NCBI GenBank assembly: GCA_001599935.1
Contig: BCIJ01000002.1
Location: 828,783 to 892,782 of the forward strand
Direction of reading: 5' to 3'
Origin: Holtermannia corniformis
Lineage: Eukaryota > Basidiomycota > Tremellomycetes > Holtermanniales
Length of the DNA: 64,000 nucleotides
A program made the translations under genes and the position numbers. Below the pieces are notes generated by a model. That model did no database searches and had not been told where the DNA came from. It saw only the letters and a list, made by a program, of their open reading frames with translations. This document shows, one piece after another, positions 34,226 through 45,343 of this stretch. How positions within the stretch are numbered: the stretch's first letter is position 1; each line of letters opens with the position of its first letter.

Positions 34226-34555
34226 GGTGAGCCGTACGGCGCCAGCTATGCCTGTCGAGGTCGTCAAGAGCCGACCGAGCTGACAAAAGCCGAGTCGTCA
34301 CTGCCGGCCGCGAGCCGAGGTCTGAATAGCTCGTCTCGTACGGTTGCTGACGAGCTGATTGCAGACGTTCTTGCGCTCCGAAGCAGGCATACCCCATCTT
34401 TGTCACCTAGTCATCTGCTCGGACATGGCCGTCGGGATCCCGGTGGCGATCATGCTATTCTACAAGTACAACAAGCATACTGACGCCAGACACTCCTTTG
34501 CGAGCTGAAAGGATATAGAGACTGACACGGCGCTCAGACTGACCTCGCAGCCGCA
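34226..34555. other. Short intergenic region with splice-like motifs
   Basis: These 330 bp separate the divergent pantothenate kinase gene and the disordered-protein gene. Several acceptor-like tails (GCTGACAAAAG, ACTGACGCCAG at about 34480-34490, ACTGACCTCGCAG just before the ATG at 34556) suggest one or more 5'-UTR introns of the downstream gene. A 27-codon ORF (MAVGIPVAIMLFYKYN...) begins near 34427, but I cannot tell whether it is translated. Confidence 0.3.
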
Positions 34556-37045
34556 ATGAACGTCCCTCCGGGGTGGTACAGTGACGAGGACTCGTCCGAT
34601 TCTTCAGACGAGGCGGGGCCTAGCGCTCAGGTTGATGATCGCCCCAAGTTTTCCTGGCGTGCTCTGGTGCGAGAGCCAGCGCAGGCCAAGCCCGAGCCAA
34701 AGGCTGGTCCCAAGTTCTCCTTCAGCTCACTGATTGCGTCCGAGGGTCGAGTCAAGCGGGATGATGTGCTGCAGAGTCTGCAAGAAGCAGAGCCGGCTAT
34801 CGGCAAGCTCAGGAAAAAGGTGAGGATTGGGCGGCCGCAGGTGACGCCGTCGTCGTCGAGTGAGGATCTCGCGTCGATCTTGGACTTGCCGCCGTCGCCT
34901 CCGGACAGTCCGACGCCTGCGGAAGAGAGCTCCGCGCAGGTGACACCAGCGGCTCAAGACGCGACATCCGACGAGCTGGGCAAGTTTCTCGGTGTGCTTG
35001 GGCAATTTCTCGTCAACCGCATGCAAGCGCCAGAGCCTCACGCACCGGCTCAACCTAGCCCTCCGGCTCAGCCCACGCCCGCAGCAGAGCCTTCACGCCC
35101 AACGTGGATCCCAACGCACGGCCCGACCCTCGCAGCGTATGAAGCAATGTGGAACGGTCACCCGCCCACCCCAACCTGGGGTTCAACCCAGCCTGGATCG
35201 CCCCGCACGCCATTGCCGGGTTTCACGACGCTGCCGTCAACGCCTGCAGTCTCTCATCCGCCGCCGTTCTACCCGCACCCGCCGGCGCTGCTGCCGTATC
35301 ACCCGCACGGGGAGAACTGGGGGTACTATCACGCGCCCATGTCGCCGTTGCGGCTGGCTCAAACGCAAGAGTACTTGCCAAACCCGTGGCAGGCCGTCCA
35401 AGCGGATGCGCCTGCTCCCGAGCAAACCCAGGGGCGAGCGCGGCGATCCCTAGCCAAGATGTTCACCAGACGCGCTCCAGAGGCTGCACCGCAAACAGAG
35501 CGGTCGGAACCAGGCATCGTGCAGACCATCTCGGCGTGTATATGTGAGTGCCACTCGCCCAGGCTGAACTAACCGCAGCGATCGGAAAGGAGCTGCAGCA
35601 CGCGCTGCGCAAGGAGAACGGCAGCCAGCGTGTCGAGGGCACGCTCAAGGCGTTGCACAAGCTCGTGCAGATCCTGCGCGATCACCGTCATGCCATCTCG
35701 GCGGTTTTACCGCCTGGTGGCGATTCGCATGGCGGTACAAGTGAGTCTCGCCGAGGGAACACGGCTGACCGCAGACATTGTCGAGGACGTCTTTCGCAGC
35801 CTGAAAGGGCTGGTGCCATATCTCACACCCGGGCTGATCGTGGCGGTCATCTACCTCGTCCGAGATTGGCTCGAGCAGGGGTTTACCGTCAACGGGTACG
35901 TGGGACGCAGTGGTCATGGCTGACTAACAGGCTGATCCGCGCTGCCACGGGGATTCTTGAAGAGCTGAATAGGATCCCGCCAGTCTCGATTCGTGATCGA
36001 CAACGCCTCGGGGCGAGAGTGGCGCTGTACGGGTTGGGTCAAGAGGTGGGTTTTCTAGCTGGGCGTTGCTGACGAGCAGCTGCTGCAGCACGCTCAGCGA
36101 CCGATGCTGGATGCGCCGCCAGAGCCAGCGCCCGAGCCAGCGTCGGCGTCGGCTCGAGCGCCAGCCCTTGTCCAAACTTCCCGCCCAGCCCGTCCATCAC
36201 CCCTCGCATCCGTCTCGACTCTCAACCTGGAAGACTCGGCGCCAAGCCCAGTAGTCGCCACTCGACTGCCCGATGCAACTAGCGAATTTCTCGAGATGAA
36301 GCCGAGAAAGTCGACGCCGCCGATCCCACCGCCCCGCTCGAGTGAGCGCGATCCAGCAGCGCTCAAGGCGAAACAGCGCGCCAAAGCGGAGCGCGTAGCT
36401 AAAGCACTTGATCCAGATCGAACGGTGCGTCTGCCGGCTGTGGGTGATCTGCCCGAAGTGGACGTCAAGATTCGCAATGGAATAGCCGAGCTGCCCGAGG
36501 GTCGAGTCTCTGTACGCCCAGGATCGCCTAGCAGTGTTGTGTCTGAACTGCAAGCTGCGCGAGAATTGGCCGAAGCAAATAGTGGACCAAAGCACGAGCC
36601 GGCCAGGGAGGATTTGTCGAAAGAAGTTGAGCAAGAGTTGAAACAGGGCAAGACGCCTAGGCCGACTGGACCAAGTCAAGAGCAAATTGACGAGGCAACC
36701 GACGTGCTCCAGATAGAAGAGAAGCGCCGTGCGAGGGAGATGGAGCGTCCGCCTGGCACGGTCGCAAGGGTCAATGAGCGTGCGCTTCCGGCTCCAAGTG
36801 CTGCTCCAAGTGTTGCTCCCAGCGCCGCTCCAAGCCCTGCCCCGAGTGCCGCCCCGAGTGCCGCCCCGAGCACCGCACCGACGCCTCTCACGTCACCTTC
36901 ACTCTCTCCTATTGCAACACCCACCGAATCACCACCCGAATCACCACCCGAATCACCGTCCCTCTCGCCGACCGACTCGCTCGACGTAGACGACCTTCGT
37001 GACGAGGTGGAACTCTCCAAAGCACTGAACGCGCGCACTCCATAG
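34556..37045 (+). CDS. Large Pro/Ser/Ala-rich, mostly disordered protein with a central helical segment
   Basis: Five exons (introns 35544-35578, 35741-35774, 35896-35930, 36046-36079) give 783 residues. The N-terminal 330 residues are disordered and carry two related motifs, [11 protein letters not shown] and [12 protein letters not shown] folded helical core of about 120 residues ([20 protein letters not shown] through [17 protein letters not shown]) includes one strongly hydrophobic stretch, [20 protein letters not shown]. The C-terminal 320 residues are charged, then Pro/Ala/Ser repeats. I do not recognise the family. The paired short motifs could be binding sites for one partner. It converges on PRE6 with 8 bp between stops. 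Confidence 0.7.
36787..36886 (+). repeat. Coding minisatellite, Ala-Pro-Ser repeats
   Basis: An imperfect 12-bp repeat (GCTCCAAGTGCT-like units) encodes about eight copies of (S/A)AP(S/V) in the C-terminal tail of the disordered protein. A second short run at about 36918-36959 repeats GAATCACCACCC and encodes ESPP three times. Both stay in frame, as expected for expanding coding repeats. Confidence 0.75.
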
Positions 37046-37053
37046 CATATGCA

Positions 37054-38156
37054 CTACTGCACACCACTGCCCGAGCCCGCGGCGGTACCGCCTTCAGTCG
37101 CCGCAGCCGCTGCGCCAAGCGAAGCCTGACCGGCCTGCGTCGCCGCGAGCCTCTGCCGCTTCTTCTCTGCCTCTGCCTCCTTTTCAGCCTCAATCTCGGC
37201 CACGATCTTTTCGATTTCACTCGCGTCCAGGTTCTGCGCGCGTCAGCTCGCCGACAGCCCACGTGAGAACGCACAGTGACGACGCTGTAGCTCTCCATGA
37301 CGGAGATTTCGATATTCTTGGCACCGGTCTGGACGACCTCGAGCAGCGACTTGACCGCGAGCTTGATGGCGTCTTCACGCGACATGTCGTCGCTGTGGTT
37401 CTTTTCCAAAAACTCGCGGACCGTCTTGGACGAACGCCCGATGGCGACCGCCTGGCGTTAGCTAGGACGTTGAGCGCTGCACCCACCTTCCACGCAGAGT
37501 AGATGCCGCTCGGTTCGGTCTGGTACAACCGCGGCTTGGTGTCGTGCGGATCGAAACCGACAATCAGGGTCGAGATGCCAAACGGACGGACACCACCAGA
37601 CTGCGTGTAGCGTTGCTGGATGCCGGCAACGTGCTTGGTGATGTACTCGACGCTGACCGGGTCTTCAACCGTCAACCGGTGGCTCTGGCACTCGACTCGC
37701 GCCTTGTCAATCAGGATGCGGCCGTCGGCAGTGAGGCCTGATGTCAGCTAGGTTGACGCGAAAGGGACCCACCGGCAAACGCGACGCAAATGTGGTCATC
37801 GAGCATGGCGACCTTGCGCACGGTCCGTGGGTCTTGCAGCTGCAGGGCCGACTTTTTTTCGACGCCCAAGACGACGCACGACTTGCCGCGGACTCCGACC
37901 TGGGTGGTGAGCGGGGTTTGACGGGTCAGAGACCTACAGCACAGGTACCGCGGCGAACGGCCTCGAGCGCGTATTCGACCTGTGGGTTAGTTGGGTCGTA
38001 GCTGGCTCAGCCAACCCACCTGGAAGAGCTAAAGGGGTCAGCCGGGTTGGGGAGCTCGAGCACTCACATGTCCATCAGGCGAGAACACGGTCAGGGCTGG
38101 GATGTCAGCGTGAGTACAAGAGAGCTTGGCTCACCTCGGTCGTAGGATCTCGACAT
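37054..38156 (-). CDS. PRE6: 20S proteasome alpha4 subunit (PSMA7/PRE6 type)
   Basis: Eight exons give 278 residues. Introns: 37234-37274, 37452-37486, 37738-37772, 37900-37937, 37980-38019, 38029-38067 and 38097-38134. The N-terminal proteasome alpha signature is spread over four exons: [31 protein letters not shown]. The LFQ exon (38020-38028) is only 9 nt. Later blocks [34 protein letters not shown] and TVREFLEK fit the alpha4 (PSMA7/Pre6) type. The C-terminus is a long charged helix then Ala/Gly/Ser-rich sequence, longer than usual. Alpha subunits form the outer ring and gate of the 20S core. No PACE element was found upstream. Confidence 0.94.
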
Positions 38157-38538
38157 GTTGGCTCCTTTCTCACTTTCGCGCGGTAGGAGGGCTTCTAGCT
38201 GGTAGGGCGATGATCACAGCGTTCTAACGTCTCTGAGGGTACAAACTTGGTGATGATGCAGATCGAAGACGCACGCGGTGCGACGACACGCGGCGGTCGC
38301 TGCAAAAGGCGCGCGAGATAGGCGCCCACATCACGTGACACAGGTACCAACGCCGGGTCTGTGCTCCTTCGCTGCTAATTACATCCTCATCACCTGCCGG
38401 CTACTGACAGACTGCGCACGCTAATCAGATGGCTGATCACCGGCGGCTGGATCATTCGCCCGATTAACAACCGGACAGAGATTGTTGACATGACTGATCA
38501 TACAAACTGATCGCTCGCTGCTCCGACCTCCCACAACC

Positions 38539-41203
38539 ATGAGTGTGCCGGTACGTCCGTCGCTCAAGCCTGGCGATCGCCAGAACAGCCGTGTCCGCTT
38601 CAGCCGCGGCGAGATGGGTCCGCACGATCCGCGCGCGAGAGAGTATGACTCCAACTACGAGTTTGACGATTCGCACTATGCGCCCGCGCTCAACGCCGAG
38701 CCGTCGACCGACGAGCCGTTCAACCCGGCTGGAAGCGAGGTGGAACAGTATCAGTCGTATGGAGAGGAGGATGCGTATACGGCGCCGCCTGCGAGGGTCG
38801 GCGGGAGGCGCTGGGAAGACGAGCGGCTGGTTGCGCACAAGGAGCCGATCGTGAGCCCGCGTGGGTCGACCGTGGTGGACGACTATGACGGGACACCGAC
38901 AAACAGGCAGGGACCGGTACAGCGAGTCGTGTACGAGGAAGTTTACTCGCCGAGGCAGTCGCCGCGGCAATCGCCCCGCGCTCAGCGCCGGCCTTACGAG
39001 TCGTATCAACCGCGGCAGAGCTATCCACAATATCAACAGTACGACGATCGCAGGCCTGAACCGCGGTACCAGTCTCGGCACGACAGCGATGCAACGTTGA
39101 ACGAGCCGGTCGAGTACCGCAAGAAGAGCCAGCCCGAGAGCCCGACGGTCGACATGCACCGCCGATCCACGCGCGAGGTCGAAGACAATGACGACTCGTA
39201 CCACGTCAAAGGCGGCGTCTTTTCCCAGCTCTTGCGGTTGACTGGCAAAGGCACTGGCTCGACCATGCGCCGCAGGCAGTCGTCGCGTGCTTCTCGCGCT
39301 TCGTCTGCTGCGGGTGATCTACCCACCATGCAGACTCTCGGCCTCAAGCGGGTCGATTCAACAGCCACGACTGCGTTTGGCGACGAGCTCGACGAGGACG
39401 ACCCGCGCGTGACCGGGCAGAAGAAGAAGAAGCGCAGGACGTCGCTGAGCGACTTGACGTTCGGCACCGACCAGCGGCCGCGACCTGGCCGCCGCGGCTC
39501 GATCCAATTCCACGTTGCAGGTGGGTCACCTCTGCCAGACCCCGCTGACGACAGATATCCTCACGAGACAGAATTTCGTGCTCAAGCTGGCGAAATGCCT
39601 CATGGTGTTTGGCGCCCCGTCGCACCGGATCGAATCGCAGCTGGCCGCCACTGCGCTCGTGCTCGAGATCGACGCCCAGTTTATCCACTTTCCGTCCATT
39701 GTCATTGCCTCGTTTGGCGACTTGGACACGCGCACGTCGGAGACGCACTTTATCAAGGCGGCGTCTGGCCTCCAGCTCGGCAAGCTCCACAAGGTGCACA
39801 GCATCTACCGCTCGGTCGTGCACGACGAGATGGACGCGGCAGAAGGCACGCGCAAGCTGCACGACCTGCTCAAGAGCCCGACGCAGTACTGCCTGTGGCA
39901 GCGCATGATCATTGCCGCCCTGTGCTCTGGCATCATTGCCCCGCTCGCGTTTGGCGGTAGCTTTATCGACGCGTTTGCATCGGGCGCGTGCGGCGTGCTC
40001 TTGTCGTTTCTCCAGCTCCACGTCTCGTCAAAGAATGCAATGTACTCGAACATCTTTGAGTGAGTCGTACGGTTGGAGCCTCGCTGACGTCAGGATTTCT
40101 ATCGCAACAATCATCTCGTTTGCCGCGAGGGGCTTGGCGTCGACTGGAATCTTTTGCTACCAGGCGGTGGCATCGGCCGGTGTCGTGCTCATCCTCCCGG
40201 GCTATGTCATTTGTGAGTTTCTCCCGTCCGACCCGGCTGACCGCAGTGTGCGGCTCGCTCGAGCTGGCGTCGAAGAATATCGTGTCGGGATCGGTCCGGA
40301 TGGTGTACGCCATCATCTACTCGCTCTTCTTGGTATGTCGCGATGCGTCGATCGCGCTGACGACAGGGCTTTGGCATCACCATCGGCTCGGACCTGTTCT
40401 ACGTGGTCGACCCTGCAGCGAGGCGGGCGTCCAACGCGGCCGCGGCGCTGGCCAACGCCGTCGTCGAGATCCACGGTCAATTCATGCCCGACAACTCGAC
40501 CAGCCCGATATTCGCCGGCTCGTTTACATTCAGCAACGCCACGACCGACGCGGTCGCATCCAAGCTGCAGTCTGGCGCCATCATTTGCGAGCGCGAGCCA
40601 GACTGGCCGTGGTGGCGCCAATCCGTCCCGCGAGTCTGGCTCTTCCTCCTCGTGCCAGTGTTCAGCGTGCTCCTGAGTCTCTGGAACATGCAGCCGATCC
40701 GCAGTCGCCAACTGCCCGTCATGGTTGTCATCAGCTGCATCGGCTATGTCACCAACACGCTCGCAAACCACTACATTTTCAACCGGAGCGACGTCGTCAG
40801 CGCGATCGGCGCGTTTGTCGTAGGGTGAGTCGAGCGTTGGTGATTGGGCTGACGGCAGGGTGCTCGGCAACATTTACTCGCGCGTCTGCGGCGGCACGGC
40901 GTTCACCTCGATGGTCACTGGTGTGCTCTTTCTCGTTCCTGTAGGTTATCGCACGTATGGCCACGCTGACCCCTAGTCTGGCATCTCTGCTGCAGGCGGG
41001 TTGGCAATGTCGAACAATCAAAACCACGGCGAGTCGTACTCGCAAGGGTTGATTATCGGTTTCCGCATGGTCCAAGGTGAGTCGAGCTCGCTCGATCGCG
41101 CTGACATGCAGTCGCAATCGGTATCACTGTCGGCCTGTTTGGCTCTGGCCTGCTCATCTACTCGTTTGGCCGCAAGAAAGGCGCCGCGCTGTTTGCATTC
41201 TAA
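38539..41203 (+). CDS. PRM10: PRM10/ThrE-type multipass membrane protein
   Basis: Eight exons (introns 39521-39554, 40060-40093, 40213-40246, 40333-40366, 40825-40858, 40941-40976, 41077-41111) give 807 residues. The first ~330 residues are a charged, disordered cytosolic tail. The ThrE domain then opens with RQNFVLKLAKCLMVFGAPSHRIE. The membrane part has about ten helices, including MIIAALCSGIIAPLAF, GIFCYQAVASAGVVLILPGYVI, VWLFLLVPVFSVLLSLW and VGLFGSGLLIYSFG. A lumenal loop has Asn-x-Ser/Thr sequons (PDNSTS, FSNATT). Fungal members are called pheromone-regulated membrane protein 10; bacterial ThrE exports Thr/Ser. Substrate and membrane are unknown here. Confidence 0.88.
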
Positions 41204-41362
41204 TGTGTATCCGTCATGTATCTGTCTTGCCACGCCACCGCCACTGATCGCCGTCACGTGCGGGCCACATGGCACGTGGTTACCCGCTCCTTTGATGGTC
41301 TCACCATGACCGCGGTTCGCAGCACTTAAGCAAACTGACGGTCAAGTCTCCATCACCCGAAC

Positions 41363-42773
41363 ATGGCCGTCGCAGAGGAAGAGGAAACGTATCACCTGAG
41401 GATGAAATGGCAAGGCGTCGCGTACGAGCTGCACGTCGCGGCAGAAGACATGTACGTCCGCACAGCGCGAGCCGAGCTGACCGCAGGGTGTACGACTTGA
41501 GGGTGGGTCGGCCAAGCCAAGCCCGACTAACGTGCAGGACAAGATCTACTCGCTCACGGCCGTCCCGCCGGACCGTCAAAAGCTGATCGGGCTGATCAAG
41601 GGCAAGCTGCCGGCCGCATACGACGGCGAACGCTTTGGCACGCTCGGTATCACCTGCACCAAGTTCACCATGGTCGGCACGGCGGAGAAGGACGCGTTCA
41701 AGGATGCCAAGCCCGTGACACCCGACCTGTATGACGATTACGACGTTGCATATGGGACCGGCAGGGTTGCGCCAGCAGAGGATCCCCGGAATCTAAGCAA
41801 CATTGAGCACTCGATCCGCAGGTTCCCCATCACCGTGAGTGCACCTAGTAGAACTGGGCTGACGGCAGGTGATGAACGAGCCGCGACCGGGCAAGAAGCT
41901 GCTCGTGCTGGATCTCGACTATAGTGAGTTATTACAGCCGACGCAGCTGACGGCAGCGCTCGTGGATACTGGCCCGCTGATTCGAGGCGCCCTACCTTCC
42001 AACGAATGCGCCCGCCCCGGCCTGCACGAGTTTCTCGAGAGGTGCGTTGATCGGGTTGACGACGCTGACGGCAGTGCGTACATAAACTATGACATTGTCG
42101 TGTGGAGCCAGACGAGCTGGCGCTGGCTAGAGTGGGTCCGACTACCCCAACCGAGCTGATGGTAGAGCCAAGCTAGTCGAGCTCGGCATGATCGGCGGTC
42201 CGTACAACTATAGGGTATGTCCCAATCGTTTGACCGAGCTAACGACAGCTCTGCTTTGTGGCCGATCGGGTCCCAATGTTTCCCGTGCGTCACCATGTGC
42301 GACCAAGCTGACAACAGATCTTTGCAAAGTGCAAAGGCAAGCCGTGGCACCACGAGTAGGTCGAACCGCACAAGCCAAGCTGACGGCAGGGTCAAGCCGC
42401 TGGCCTACATTTGGGCCACGTTTCCGCAATGGTCTGCCAAGAATGTGCGTCCGCTTGTCCGACCGAGCTGATCCCAGACGGTTCACGTGGACGACCTCTC
42501 GCGCAACTTTGCCATGAACCCGGGACAAGGCCTCAAGGTGGGTTACTGCGTCGCGATCGAGCTAACCTCAGATCCGAGCGTTCGCGTCTGCTGGAACGAG
42601 CAGAGGCGCGGCCGATCGCGAGCTCTCTCATCTCGGGCGATACGTACGTCACTCTGCTCGACCGCGCTGATGGTAGCTCGAATGGGTGGCGATTTTTGAC
42701 GACTTTACGATGCTCAGCCACGAGGTGGGTTACCTTGATGCGACCAAGCTGACGCCAGGCATGGAGAAAGTAG
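41363..42773 (+). CDS. UBLCP1: Ubiquitin-like domain CTD phosphatase (UBLCP1)
   Basis: Fourteen exons and thirteen introns occupy only 1,411 bp and give 323 residues. Introns: 41452-41486, 41503-41537, 41835-41868, 41924-41956, 42042-42074, 42132-42165, 42215-42248, 42285-42317, 42356-42389, 42445-42477, 42538-42571, 42644-42676 and 42725-42758. Residues 8-90 are a ubiquitin-like domain. The HAD-type catalytic motif DLDYTLVDT is near residue 148. NYDIVVWSQTSWRWLEAKL, VKPLAYIWATFPQWS and VHVDDLSRNFAMNPGQGLKI complete the FCP/SCP phosphatase fold. UBLCP1 dephosphorylates the nuclear proteasome. One exon is 16 nt (41487-41502) and the last 15 nt. Confidence 0.93.
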
Positions 42774-42835
42774 ATGTATGCCTCCTTTGTACTCGCCATG
42801 TTATATTCCGTTGTCGCTTCTGCTCAACAACAACC

Positions 42836-44577
42836 ATGTACCCGTACCAAATGGCAGTGCTGCCGAGCAACCCGACCCCGCTGTATTTCATCCTCCTCCT
42901 CGGGGTCATGTTCTTCATGTGGGGCAACGCGCTCAACGGGATGGCCGGGGGAAACAAGATGGAGTGGGTTGGTGGCGTCAGTACTGAGCTGATGACAGTG
43001 CGTGGACGATGCAGATTCTCCAGGCTGCGTTTGCTGTCCTCCTCTTGACGGTTTGTGAGTAAGCGTAATGTGAGCAGCTAATGACAGGCGCAAACCTGCT
43101 CGGGGCCGTCCGCGGGGTCACCTCGCTCGAGCTCACTTGGGTGCACATGACGGCCGGTTCGATCATCTTTTTCATCCTGTGGAACCAAAACCTCGCCAAC
43201 CAGCCCAAGCCCGAGGAAAAGCGCTCGTCGTCGTCCTCGTCGTCGTCCAGACCGCCGGAAGCGCCACCCGCAAAGGAAGAGAAAAAGGAAAAGCCAAAGG
43301 AGCCGGATCCATGGGATCACGAGCTGGCGCATCCCAGTGCGTTTCTCACCACGCGCAAGGTCGGGCCGATGCCGTGGCCGTTTCCGATGGGTTTGGCGGA
43401 TTCAAAGGACAAGTTGAAGCTGTGGTGGGAGAGTGGCCTGCCGTCGCATGTGTGAGTCGTGGTGATGAGGGCGGACTGACGACCAGTGGCCACTTTAATC
43501 GACCAGTCCCGCCAAAGGAGAAGCCCAAGGTTGACAAGGCGGAAAAGTCGGAGCCGGCCAAGCTGGAGAAACCAGAAAAGGCAGAAGAGAAGCCCAAGGA
43601 GCCATCGACAGACAAGCCGGCCAAGCCGACTCCCGAGCAAGAACTCGAAGAGCGGCGCAAGCGCAAAGAGGCCGAGGCGAAAAAGCTCAAAGAGGCCGAG
43701 ATGGCCAAGGCGGCGGCGGTGGAAACAGCTCGACGAGAGATTCTTGCCAACGAGTGAGTGACTTGCGCCTGAGCAAGCTGACAGCAGGGCGATGAAAAAG
43801 CTGTGGCGCACGCGGATCCTCTGTGGGATCGTTGGGATCAGCTTGGGTAAGTCCTGATTGCATCAGCCGGCTGATGACAGTCCACCGGCCGACGGCATTC
43901 TTTTGCCTGCTCGCGTTTGCAATGAACCTCGTGTCGGATCGGCTGAACCCGCCCGTGCTGCCAGAGCCGGTAAAGCCGCGCTCAGAGCCGATCTCGACCA
44001 AAGAGTCGGGCTCGCGTGAAGAGCGATCAAGCGCCCGGGAGGCTTCAAGCCGTACCGAGTCTCGCTCACAGAGTGCAAGAGAAGAACCTAGCCGTTCCGA
44101 GGACAAGCCACGGTCAGTTGATCCTCGTTTGTCCCGCGAGCAGACCGCCTCGCGGGAACCAAGCCCCAGCTCTCGCGAGTCCAGTCGCGACCCTGCTAGA
44201 TCGTCGCGACCGTCCGAACCGGTGAAAGCGCCCAGCCCAGAGCGACCCGCCTCGCGGTCTAGCTCTGAGAAACCCGCCGAGCGATCAAGCTCTAGCACTG
44301 AAAAAGCACCCAGCTCATCCAAAGTCGTCACGTCCGACGCGATCAAAAAGGCCGCGGGGTCCACGACCATTACCAAACCCTCGGCAGGCGATGGCGTGGC
44401 CCACAGCGCCAAGGTGAGTCTCATCGCACATGCCCGTATTGATACATCCAGATTGGGTTTGGGATGCACTATATCCACGCCGTCGACGAAGGCAAGCTGA
44501 TCGAGCCGTCGGATATCCCGTCGCGAGGCCTGGCGCACCCGTTGATGACTTCGACCTATCGCAGTCTGGCAAACTAG
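42836..44577 (+). CDS. Membrane protein with charged low-complexity regions, function unknown
   Basis: Seven exons (introns 42964-42998, 43055-43087, 43452-43486, 43754-43787, 43847-43880, 44414-44451) give 510 residues. Hydrophobic segments are LYFILLLGVMFFMWGNALNG near residue 15, MQILQAAFAVLLLTVCANLL, HMTAGSIIFFILW and, after a Lys/Glu/Pro-rich coiled stretch, RILCGIVGISLVHRPTAFFC. A 150-residue Ser/Arg/Glu-rich region (RS-like) precedes a conserved-looking C-terminus, IGFGMHYIHAVDEGKLIEP. Every junction keeps frame, so one gene is likely. I do not recognise the family; an ER or nuclear-envelope protein is possible. Its TAG stop shares the CTAG at 44574-44577 with the convergent gene. Confidence 0.7.
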
Positions 44578-45343
44578 CGGCTGCAGATGCCAATGTCTAG
44601 TAGCAGCTTGTCTTGGCCAATCTTGCGCAGCCATTCGACCGCCTCGCCGACTTTCTCCACCTCCTCCCAGCTTTTCGACGGCGTCTCACTCCTGATCGGC
44701 TCAAACACGCGTAAGCGCAATGCGAGCCATTGCCAGCTCTTGACGTCGCGGATAAACTCGGCCAGGTCGGGTTGACTGCCTTGAGCGTAGATGATACCGG
44801 GGTGGCCGGTTTTCGCAAACCCGTAGAGGGTCAGGGTTGATGACAGCGCTTTGAGGTCTTTGCGTTTGGACGGTGCGATCAGGTGGTGTGATGTGAATAA
44901 AACGTGGTGGGTGTCGGCGTGCTCTGGGGTTGTTTCTGGCACGGCTGGCTCTGGCTCATCCTCTGGCGCGAGGAGCGGGAGGAGGTACTCTTGCAAGAGG
45001 TGGTAGATTGGATAGCTATCGTCAGCTGCGTCATTCAACCAAACCTACCTTTGCCAATCGTCCATGCGCTCCCGGACCCATTGCTGCCAATCGCGCTGTT
45101 CGTCTCGGCCCATGCCCTCGCGCTTGACGTCGATCGTAGCGCACCCCGGGGCGGGATAGCCTCGTGCGAGCTCGATACGCAGCTTGAACGAGCTCTCCGC
45201 GCTGACGACCACGATGAGATTGCCCTCGCGTACCACGCTTTCCGGCGGCAAGAGCGACGCCTCGATCAGCACCAGCTCGTCGTCAAACTCGATAGGGCGT
45301 CTAATTCAGCGCCGCATGCATATGGTACAACTCACAAACTCAT
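44574..45343 (-). CDS. RWD and C-terminal DUF1115-type protein (RWDD2-like)
   Basis: Three exons (introns 45016-45048 and 45301-45335) give 233 residues if the ATG at 45343 is used; the first coding exon is then just ATGAGTTT (8 nt). An RWD-type fold spans residues 1-110 (MSLRPIEFDDELVLIEASLL, LIVVVSAESSFKLRIELARG, GRDEQRDWQQWVRERMDDW). The C-terminal domain matches RWDD2: HHVLFTSHHL, YGFAKTGHPGIIYAQGSQPD, WEEVEKVGEAVEWLR. The upstream exon stays open in the same frame, so the real N-terminus may lie in the neighbouring gene and a spliced fusion of 590 residues is possible. Function of RWDD2 is not established. The stop shares a CTAG with the convergent membrane-protein gene. Confidence 0.72.

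Noticed and set aside
34010..34267. Pantothenate kinase N-terminal extension beginning at TTG (34267)
   Set aside because: An in-frame ATG at 34225 gives a normal start, and the reading past 34138 is intronic.
34052..34483. Plus ORF of 143 codons between pantothenate kinase and the disordered-protein gene
   Set aside because: It overlaps the first two exons of pantothenate kinase on the other strand and has no recognisable content.
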